Assembly: GCA_020720045.1 (NCBI GenBank)
Contig: DYPH01000025.1
Span: 4,949 to 53,143, forward strand
Length of the DNA: 48,195 nucleotides
Direction of reading: 5' to 3'
From: Sorangium cellulosum
GTDB lineage: Bacteria > Myxococcota_A > Polyangia > Polyangiales > Polyangiaceae
The position numbers and the translations under genes were made by a program. This document shows positions 41,943-48,195 of the stretch, piece by piece. Position 1 is the first letter of the stretch. Every line of letters starts with the position of its first letter. Below the pieces are notes generated by a model. It was not told where the DNA came from. It saw only the letters and a list, made by a program, of their open reading frames with translations, and searched no databases.

Positions 41943-42407
41943 TCAGTCGTAGCGGACGCAGCCCTCGGCACCGCGCATCGCGGTGACGTATTTGGAGCCG
42001 GCGCCCCCCGCCCAAAGCAGGCCGAAGAGGGTGGCGATGGCGAGGACGGCGCCGCCGGTCGTCATCCGGAGCCAGGGCTCGGGGAGCACCGGGAGCAGCA
42101 AATAAGCGAACGCCGCGAAGCCGAGCGCCCGCGAAGCGACCGCGAGCAGCAGGCGCCCGTACCAGTAACCGACGCGCAGCACCCCGGCCCGCGCACGCCC
42201 GGCGCAGGCGGGGCAGCTCACAAACGCCGCCGCCACCGCCGCAAGCCGCTGGGCCTCCCAACGGGGCGGCAAAGGGAGCATTTGCTCGACGTTCAATGGG
42301 GATTCTTCAAGCTCAGGCGGGCGCGAAAACCCGTGAGCGATCACACCACAATCGGCACACCGGAAGGTGAACCGGAACTCGGAGCGGGGGGGCGAGGAGG
42401 CTGGCAT
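41943..42407 (-). CDS. Zinc-ribbon protein with two membrane helices
   Basis: The protein has 154 residues starting MPASSPPRSEFRFTFRCADC. The first CADCG pair and the later CPAC pair form a four-Cys zinc ribbon (about residues 17-80). Two hydrophobic helices follow (GRLLLAVASRALGFAAFAYL and MTTGGAVLAIATLFGLLWAG). The ribbon should be cytosolic and the helices in the inner membrane. An upstream extension is open but has no coding character. Function is unknown. Confidence 0.6.
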   Translation of the reverse strand: MPASSPPRSEFRFTFRCADCGVIAHGFSRPPELEESPLNVEQMLPLPPRWEAQRLAAVAAAFVSCPACAGRARAGVLRVGYWYGRLLLAVASRALGFAAFAYLLLPVLPEPWLRMTTGGAVLAIATLFGLLWAGGAGSKYVTAMRGAEGCVRYD

Positions 42408-42517
42408 CGGGGGGCATGGACCGAGATGCCCGGCCCCCCAGGAAGATTCATCGACGCCGGTCGTTCGTGTCCACGCAGCATATCGTTGCGTAGAGCCGTC
42501 GCCTCGGGAAGCGGGTC

Positions 42518-43363
42518 TCAAAAGCCGATCGCGAGATCGAGGAGCGGGAAGAGGTCGTTGCTGCGGACCTTCCGCCGCTCGGGGCCGCGAGGACCTTCGA
42601 CGATCGCCGTCGCGCGCTGGTCGGAGTTGTAGGCGAAGAGGCCGCCGGTGAGCGCAACGCGGCGGGACAAATTCCAGGTCGCGCCGAGGTTCAGGGCGCC
42701 GACGAAGGGGCTCCGTCGCGGGGCCGGCGAAACGCCGAGGTAGTAGCCATCGAAGCCGAAAAAAGCGTGCAGTGTCTCCGAAAGGGCAAGCAGGTAGTGG
42801 GCGCCGGCATGGACGCGGAGCCGAGCCGTCGCCGGCGCGAGGAGCAGTTCAAGAGGGGCGTAGGTGTCGAGGGGGGCCGGCGCCTTCCCGGCGAGGAGGA
42901 ACGCGCTGTCGACGACGATCGTGACGCGATCTCCCGACGACGATGGCCCACCACGGCCGTGGTAGGTCGCAAGAAACCCCGATTGAAGCGTCAGTAGCGG
43001 GCCGATTTTTGCGTTTGAGACTTCGTTCGACGGGAACAGGTAACCGGATGTGGCGCGCAGCCCCATCGTCGGGATCGCGGCGGAGAGATCGCCGGAAAAC
43101 GTCCATGATTTCGTGCGGCGAAGGGCGATCTTCACGCCGCCGTTCGGGCTGAGGAGGAGCCAGCCGGGGGCTGCCGTGTGGAATTCCACGCGCTCCGAGA
43201 GGCCGATCCGCGACGGCGCGAGGAGGGCGACTTGCCCATGGCCCCGCGGGGCGGTCTCCGCATCGGGAACAAACGCGGGCGCCCCCTGGGCGTAAGCGTG
43301 GGTGGCGACGAACGGCGCCGCGAGCACAAGAAGCTGCAAACCTTTGATAAAATGACTTTTCAC
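42518..43363 (-). CDS. Outer-membrane beta-barrel-like protein
   Basis: The protein has 281 residues. A signal peptide (KGLQLLVLAAPFVATHAYAQ) is cleaved after Ala-Tyr-Ala by Sec-type signal peptidase I. The rest alternates hydrophobic and polar residues with aromatic belts (WTFSGDLSAAIPTMGLRATS, HAFFGFDGYYLGVSPAPRRS, GALNLGATWNLSRRVALTGG) and ends LLDLAIGF, close to the C-terminal aromatic signature of barrels. It should be an outer-membrane protein. Its ATG overlaps the upstream phosphodiesterase gene stop by four bases, so the two are one operon. Confidence 0.75.
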   Translation of the reverse strand: MKSHFIKGLQLLVLAAPFVATHAYAQGAPAFVPDAETAPRGHGQVALLAPSRIGLSERVEFHTAAPGWLLLSPNGGVKIALRRTKSWTFSGDLSAAIPTMGLRATSGYLFPSNEVSNAKIGPLLTLQSGFLATYHGRGGPSSSGDRVTIVVDSAFLLAGKAPAPLDTYAPLELLLAPATARLRVHAGAHYLLALSETLHAFFGFDGYYLGVSPAPRRSPFVGALNLGATWNLSRRVALTGGLFAYNSDQRATAIVEGPRGPERRKVRSNDLFPLLDLAIGF

Positions 43364-44496
43364 GGGAGCACCACCGTTCCGACGACCGGCGCGTGGTCGC
43401 TCAGGAAGAGGGGGTCGACGTTCGCCGGGAGCCCCTGGCGGCCGGGCCCCTGGAGGACGTCGCTCGCCGCCGGATCCCAGGTGAGCGAAGGGGCCGCGAA
43501 GAGGTAGTCGAGGGTGCGGTTCCAGTAGCCGGGCAGGCCGTCGGCGCCTTTGTGGAGGGGGCCCCGCACCGTGTGGCTGTAGAAGCGGCGCCGCGTTTGT
43601 TCGGTGGTGCCGTAGGAGGCAAGCGGGATCGCCGGTCGCAACGTGTCGAAAAAAGGCTGCATTTTCTCGGGCGTGTAGGGCGGCTGCTCGAACTCGGTGC
43701 CGAGCGACGCCGCCGCTTCGTCGTCAAAGTGGACGAGCTTCGTCGCCCCTGGGGGCAGCTCGTTGAAGTCGCCACCAACGACGAACGGCTTCGTCTCCCG
43801 AGCGAGGACGTCACGGATTTCCGCGAGCTGTTTCTGCTTGGTGCCGTCGCGATCGTAGGCCTCCGTGTGGACGACGTAAAAGGCGATCGGCTGCGCCCCA
43901 CCGACGTCAATGTCGGCGTGCCCAAGCTGGCGCTTGAGGTAGAATTTCGCCTCGGCTGCCGAGAGGTCGGCCCGCTCGGAAAGCTTGAACATGTCGGCCT
44001 TCACAATCGGATATTTGGAGAAAATTGCGTTCCCCATTTCCATCCGACCGAGCCCCTCGCTGGGGATGTAGCGGCTGCTCCAAGTAGAGAAATAGGCGGT
44101 GTGCGCGAGCTTCGTGTGGGCGAGGAAGTAGGCGAGCATGTCGGTGTAGGCCGATCTCCGCGAATTGACGTCGAGATCCTCGGTCATGAAGACGTCGGGA
44201 TCGTAGGCATTCACGAGGGCGGCCAAATTCGCCAAGTTCCCCCGAACTTCCCCTTCGGTCATCTGCACGCGGTCACCGAAGTAGTCGAACCAAAAATCGA
44301 TGCGCGCACCGCCGAATTTCACGTTGTAGGCCATCACCTTGAGCCGTTTTGGGGCGGCGATGGGCGGCTGTTGGTCGCTCGCTTTCGGCGGCGCGTGGAA
44401 GACCGGAACCACCGTGTAGGCGGCATCGAAGGGCTCCGCGATCGGCTCGCAGGCAGCGGCGCCGAGCAGCAGGGCAAAGAGAGGGCGGAGACGCAT
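43360..44496 (-). CDS. Lipoprotein endonuclease/exonuclease/phosphatase-family protein
   Basis: The protein has 378 residues. A short signal MRLRPLFALLLGAAAC ends in a lipobox. The EEP fold motifs are present: VMAYNVKFGG, Glu in VFMTEDLDVNS, VVHTEAYD, VVGGDFNELPPG and LSDHAPVVGTVVLP, so metal, Asp, Asn and His residues are kept. Family members cleave phosphodiesters such as nucleic acids or phosphoinositides and sphingomyelin. The substrate here is open; surface location favours a secreted nuclease or lipase. Its start codon overlaps the fetA start on the opposite strand. Confidence 0.85.
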   Translation of the reverse strand: MRLRPLFALLLGAAACEPIAEPFDAAYTVVPVFHAPPKASDQQPPIAAPKRLKVMAYNVKFGGARIDFWFDYFGDRVQMTEGEVRGNLANLAALVNAYDPDVFMTEDLDVNSRRSAYTDMLAYFLAHTKLAHTAYFSTWSSRYIPSEGLGRMEMGNAIFSKYPIVKADMFKLSERADLSAAEAKFYLKRQLGHADIDVGGAQPIAFYVVHTEAYDRDGTKQKQLAEIRDVLARETKPFVVGGDFNELPPGATKLVHFDDEAAASLGTEFEQPPYTPEKMQPFFDTLRPAIPLASYGTTEQTRRRFYSHTVRGPLHKGADGLPGYWNRTLDYLFAAPSLTWDPAASDVLQGPGRQGLPANVDPLFLSDHAPVVGTVVLP

Positions 44497-45298
44497 GGGC
44501 GAAACAGGCTATCGCGTTCGTAGAGATCTCGTGGTGCCCGTTCCCCCCCGCTTCCAAGCGCTTCGAATTCCCTTGCGAAATGGGCGTATCGCCCCAGATT
44601 TCGCCGTTGGAATCGGAGAAATCGTCGTGATTCAGGGGCCTTCTGGTTCGGGAAAGTCGACGATGCTCCGCCAGCTTGCCGGCCTCGATCCGCTGCTCCC
44701 GCCTAGCAACGGCGTCGCGAGAGACGGCGGGCCCGTTTCAACAGGGGCCGGCGCCGAGATCCGCCTCGGAAGCTGGAGTTCTGCGCGCCGTTTCCTCACC
44801 GCCTTTGGCGGTTCCGGGCGGACGCGCAGCTGCACCCCCGAGGAATTGCTCGCGATGTCGCCAGCGACCTACCGGCGGCGCGTCGGTTTCGTCGCCCAGG
44901 AGCCGGTCCTCTTCCCGGGGACCGTCGCCGACAACCTCGCCGCCGGGCCCCGGTACCGGGGAGAAGTGCTGGGCCGTGGAGAAAGCGAAGCGCTGCTCGG
45001 GAAGGTCGGCCTCCCGGCGTCGATGCTCCTGCAGGATGCAACCACCTGTTCTGGCGGCGAGAAGCAGCGGGTCGCCCTCGCGCGGGCGCTCGCCAATCGG
45101 CCGGAGGTGCTGCTCCTCGACGAGCCGACGTCGGCCCTCGACGCGATGAGCGCCGAGGCGATCGAGCGCCTGATCGCAACCCTTTCCCAAGAAATTCCGA
45201 TTGTTCTGGTGAGCCATGCGCCGGGCGTCGTCGCACGGCTTTCGGCGTCTCCCGGCCCCGGCGAAAGGGCGCCACGCTGCATCGAGGTGAGGCTTTGA
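44495..45298 (+). CDS. fetA: FetA-like ABC ATPase with a palindrome-encoded insertion
   Basis: The protein has 267 residues. ABC motifs are Walker A GPSGSGKST (about 49-57), Q-loop VAQEP, signature CSGGEKQRVALARAL, Walker B VLLLDEPTSALD and switch His in LVSHAPG. It pairs with FetB downstream, overlapping it by four bases, as in the FetAB iron exporter of enterobacteria. Residues about 96-111 are translated from a family R palindrome (SARRFLTAFGGSGRTR), absent from normal FetA, placed between Walker A and the Q-loop. The reading frame is kept, so activity is possible. ATG at 44495 overlaps a divergent start; GTG at 44531 is an alternative. Confidence 0.85.
   Translation: MGETGYRVRRDLVVPVPPRFQALRIPLRNGRIAPDFAVGIGEIVVIQGPSGSGKSTMLRQLAGLDPLLPPSNGVARDGGPVSTGAGAEIRLGSWSSARRFLTAFGGSGRTRSCTPEELLAMSPATYRRRVGFVAQEPVLFPGTVADNLAAGPRYRGEVLGRGESEALLGKVGLPASMLLQDATTCSGGEKQRVALARALANRPEVLLLDEPTSALDAMSAEAIERLIATLSQEIPIVLVSHAPGVVARLSASPGPGERAPRCIEVRL
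44782..44828. repeat. Family R palindrome inside fetA
   Basis: A 47-base copy with intact ends; the core is GCCTTTGGC rather than GCCTTCGGC. The flanks AGCTGGAGTTC and GCTGCAC resemble those of the copy at 10104. It is translated in frame. Confidence 0.9.
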
Positions 45299-46128
45299 CC
45301 GGGCCCGTGACCGGCGCGCCGATCATTCCTCTGAGTGGGCTCGCAGCGAGCGTCGTGTTCCTCGCGATGGGGGCGCTCGTCGCCCGTCGCTACCGGCTCC
45401 CGCTCGTGCGTGAGCTCGCCATCGGCGGGGCGCGGGCCGCCCTCCAGCTCTTTGCCGTCGGCTACGCGCTCACCGCGCTTTTTGCCCACGAGCAGAGCCG
45501 TGCCGCCCTCCCGCTGATGGGTCTCGTGCTGATCGCCATGCTCCTCGCGGCGACGTTCACCGCCGCCAAGCGGGTCCGCCACGCGCCGACCGCCTCGGGA
45601 TCATTGGCCGCGGCTGCCGCGCTCGCCGTCGGAGCCGGCTCGGTCGCGTCTCTTGCGCCGATCTTCGTCGCGATCCTTCCGGGGACGGTCCGCGAAAACC
45701 TCGAGCCGCGGATCGTCGTGCCGCTCGCAGGCATGATGGTGGCCAACGCGATGAACGTCGTCGCCCAGATTTTTGAAAGGTATTTCGCGGCGATGGCGAA
45801 CGACCGTGCCCGCATCGAAGCGGCCCTCTCCCTCGGCGCCACCCCCGCCCAGGCGACCATGCATGTTGCACGCGATGCGCTGCATGCCGCCCTCCTGCCG
45901 ACGCTCAACGGCCTGGCGACCGTCGGCCTCGTGGCGCTCCCGGGGATGATGACCGGCCAGATCCTGAGCGGCGCCGCCCCCTCGGAGGCGATCCGCTACC
46001 AGCTCGTGGTGATGTACGCACTCGTCGCGGTTGCCGCCGTCGCCGGCGGGGTCGCGCTGACCCAGGCCCAGCGCCTTGCCTTCGATGACCGCGATCGCTT
46101 GCGACGATTTCCGGAGAAAACCAGGTAA
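45295..46128 (+). CDS. fetB: FetB-like iron export permease
   Basis: The protein has 277 residues and about seven transmembrane helices, as in the UPF0014/FetB family. Conserved segments are REDLRR-like ARYRLPLVRELAIGGARAAL, PLAGMMVANAMNVVAQIFER and ALSLGATPAQATMHVARDAL, then GLVALPGMMTGQILSGAAPS, the family signature. With FetA it should export excess iron and relieve oxidative stress. The likely TTG start overlaps the fetA stop; ATG-less starts are plausible given the coupling. The gene is followed by a lipoprotein after eight bases. Confidence 0.92.
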   Translation: MTGPVTGAPIIPLSGLAASVVFLAMGALVARRYRLPLVRELAIGGARAALQLFAVGYALTALFAHEQSRAALPLMGLVLIAMLLAATFTAAKRVRHAPTASGSLAAAAALAVGAGSVASLAPIFVAILPGTVRENLEPRIVVPLAGMMVANAMNVVAQIFERYFAAMANDRARIEAALSLGATPAQATMHVARDALHAALLPTLNGLATVGLVALPGMMTGQILSGAAPSEAIRYQLVVMYALVAVAAVAGGVALTQAQRLAFDDRDRLRRFPEKTR

Positions 46129-46136
46129 AAGGGGGC

Positions 46137-46781
46137 ATGAACGCCCTCCGCCCTTCCCTCTTGCTTGCGCCGCTTTTCGTGGCGCTCGTCGTCGGCGCCT
46201 GCAGCAACGGCAGTGACGATTCGACCCCCACCGGGACCGACGCCGGCACCCAGGACGCACGCGCCACCGACGCGAATAGCGCGAGCGACGCAAACGTTCC
46301 TGATTCCTCGGGAATTACCGACGGGGGTGCGAAGGACACCGGTACCGCGACCGACAGCGGCCCCTCAGAAAGCGATGCCGGCCCCGTCCTCCCCCGCCGC
46401 AAAGGGCAATGCCTGACCGACGCCCAGTGCGCCGCCGTCGGCGCGGGGGCAACCTGCGCAGCGACCGCGCCCGGCGGTTTGTGCAACGGTTGCGCCGGCT
46501 CTTGCAGCCTCCCCGGCGCCGATCAGTGCAATTTCGGGGCGTGCAACGCCTCCTGCGCCGTCGACGGCGACTGCCCGACCGGCCTCCGCTGCAACGGCAA
46601 CGGCACCTGCGTGCTCAAGAGCTGCAGCACCGACGCCACCTGCGGCCCCCTCCACAAGTGCGACGGCGGCTTCTGCCGGCGAATTCCCTGCGGCGCCGGC
46701 GTCACCTGCCCGACCGGGACGACCTGCAAGGCGACGAGCGCCGGGCAGCTCTGCATCGAGGACAACCTCACCTTCCCGTGA
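46137..46781 (+). CDS. Cys-rich lipoprotein
   Basis: The protein has 214 residues. A signal peptide ends VVGAC. An Asp/Ala/Ser/Thr-rich linker (about 25-85) leads to a Cys-rich region with the units CLTDAQCAAVGAGATC, CNGCAGSCSLPGADQC, CAVDGDCPTGLRC, CSTDATCGPLHKC and GVTCPTGTTC. The spacing of the units resembles Dickkopf/EGF-like Cys repeats common in myxobacterial surface lipoproteins. Its function is unknown. It is close behind fetB and ends in a strong terminator. Confidence 0.8.
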   Translation: MNALRPSLLLAPLFVALVVGACSNGSDDSTPTGTDAGTQDARATDANSASDANVPDSSGITDGGAKDTGTATDSGPSESDAGPVLPRRKGQCLTDAQCAAVGAGATCAATAPGGLCNGCAGSCSLPGADQCNFGACNASCAVDGDCPTGLRCNGNGTCVLKSCSTDATCGPLHKCDGGFCRRIPCGAGVTCPTGTTCKATSAGQLCIEDNLTFP

Positions 46782-46805
46782 GTGGGGCTGGAAACGCCCG
46801 TGAAA

Positions 46806-46844
46806 AAGGCCGCCGCGACCCCTTCGGTCACGACGGCCTTCTCT
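46806..46844 (+). terminator. Intrinsic terminator, possibly bidirectional
   Basis: AAGGCCGCCG pairs with CGACGGCCTT with one mismatch, around an internal loop, with T-rich CTCTCTTGTT after it and an A run before it. It lies between the lipoprotein and the convergent tRNA-Gln. Confidence 0.8.
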
Positions 46845-46848
46845 CTTG

Positions 46849-46920
46849 TTCCAGCGCAGGGACTCGAACCCCGATAAGAGGAATCAAAATCCTCTGTCCT
46901 AGCCATTAGACGACGCCGGA
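46849..46920 (-). tRNA. tRNA-Gln (anticodon TTG)
   Basis: The cloverleaf reads acceptor TCCGGCG/CGCTGGA, D-arm GTCTAATGGCTAGGAC, anticodon arm GAGGA-TTTTGAT-TCCTC giving TTG, and T-arm CGGGG-TTCGAGT-CCCTG. CCA is not encoded. It is 72 bases long. Confidence 0.93.
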
Positions 46921-47194
46921 AAGCGCGACGGCGTCTATCGCGAAAAGCCGAGCGGTGCAAGCGCTTCGGAAGCTTCCTCCAAGCGCCCCGAGACCTGCCT
47001 CGCTCGCGACCGGCGTCCACAGCGATGGACGGGCCGGGCACAAATGTAAGGCCGATGACAGCGAGTCATGGCCGATGGAAGCATGAGCATTTCCAGCGAA
47101 AAACCCACTTTTCGCGCGCGACCGAGGCCCGTTCGGGTAGGCTCCCGGGCCCCGGTCGAAGTGGGCCGGCGATCCCCAACCGCAGGAGCCACGC

Positions 47195-48073
<879 letters not shown>

Positions 48074-48195
48074 TGGAGTTGTCCCGGTCGCGTTTACAGG
48101 TCAGGCTGCGGCGGCAAAGTGCGCGCGTTCGTATTCTTCCGGCGTCATGTAGCCGAGCGTCGAGTGCAGGCGCTCGCGATTGTAGAACACGTGGA
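48074..48195 (-). mobile_element. IS3-family element, right part only
   Basis: The sequence starts TGGAGTTGTCCCGGTCGCG at the breakpoint, consistent with an IS3 inverted end (TG at the tip). It contains the end of a DDE transposase and runs off the window. The other end and any target duplication lie outside. Confidence 0.75.
48101..48195 (-). CDS. IS3-family transposase OrfB, C-terminal part
   Basis: Thirty-one residues are visible, including FYNRERLHSTLGYMTPEEYE, the conserved end of the IS3/IS150-type integrase core just after its catalytic Glu region, then ARAHFAAAA-like tail and TGA. The rest is beyond the window. Transposase OrfB joins IS ends to target DNA. Confidence 0.85.
   Translation of the reverse strand, partial: HVFYNRERLHSTLGYMTPEEYERAHFAAAA

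Noticed and set aside
43018-43033. Extra copy of the array core at GAGACTTCGTTCGAC
   Set aside because: Only the first eight bases match, it lies within a coding region, and it has no periodic neighbours.

Overview
The window reads as chromosomal DNA from a GC-rich, Gram-negative bacterium, most probably a myxobacterium (Myxococcota, Polyangiales-like). The pointers are two eukaryote-like Ser/Thr protein kinases, an unusually high share of lipoproteins whose signal peptide is followed by Ala/Asp/Gly-rich linkers (DAGxDA style), Cys-rich modules, formylglycine-generating-enzyme-like lipoproteins and many conserved proteins without a clear family. This taxonomic call is inference; no rRNA is present.

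Layout. 0-0.6 kb: palindromic repeats and a small lipoprotein. 0.6-3.7 kb (minus): an arsenic operon arsR-acr3-arsC/VOC fusion-arsH with overlapping genes and a palindrome at the arsR start. 3.9-7.6 kb: two Ser/Thr kinases flanking a DUF1232 protein. 7.6-15.2 kb (minus): rpmI, rplT, two tandem secreted cysteine-peptidase-like paralogues, pheS and pheT, so an old translation operon has been split by lipoproteins. 15.3-23.7 kb: trypsin-like protease, several lipoproteins, tRNA-Pro, and a 600-base gene-free stretch holding two odd tRNA-like sequences. 23.8-29.0 kb: decaying FGE-like and metalloprotease lipoprotein genes with a stop codon, frameshifts and a truncated duplicate. 29.9-36.2 kb: a defence-island-like block, made of a 12-unit, 41-42-base periodic repeat array, an AAA ATPase plus TOPRIM/DUF4435 pair resembling PARIS AriA/AriB, a PLD-helicase-DUF3427 gene that has lost its Walker A motif, and a PP2C phosphatase. 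36.2-42.5 kb: small accessory genes, several frameshifted, including an ATP-grasp gene split by a palindromic repeat. 42.5-46.8 kb: outer-membrane barrel, lipoprotein phosphodiesterase, fetA-fetB iron exporter (fetA carries an in-frame palindromic repeat) and a Cys-rich lipoprotein. 46.8-48.2 kb: tRNA-Gln and a class III alcohol dehydrogenase cut by an IS3-family element whose 3' end reaches the window edge.

Two REP-like palindrome families run through the window. Family R (47 bases, ends TGCGCG/CGCGCA, core hairpin ACCGCC-GAA-GGCGGT) lies at 6247-6373, 10104-10150, 39887-39933 and 44782-44828. Family A (about 38 bases, ends AAC.../...GTT, core CCGC-TTC-GCGG) lies at 18-100, 605-639, 37760-37796 and 40520-40557. 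Several copies sit inside coding sequence.

The most unusual signal is the repeat array at 30010-30483. A 16-base core recurs at a nearly constant 41-42 bases (four DNA helical turns) directly upstream of the ATPase/TOPRIM operon. It is not a CRISPR, because its spacers are similar to one another, and it is not coding, because one-base length changes break every frame. A phased protein-binding platform or a multi-hairpin leader controlling the defence genes is the favoured, untested reading. The number of one-base indels at homopolymers elsewhere means assembly error must be excluded before individual frameshifts are treated as biology.
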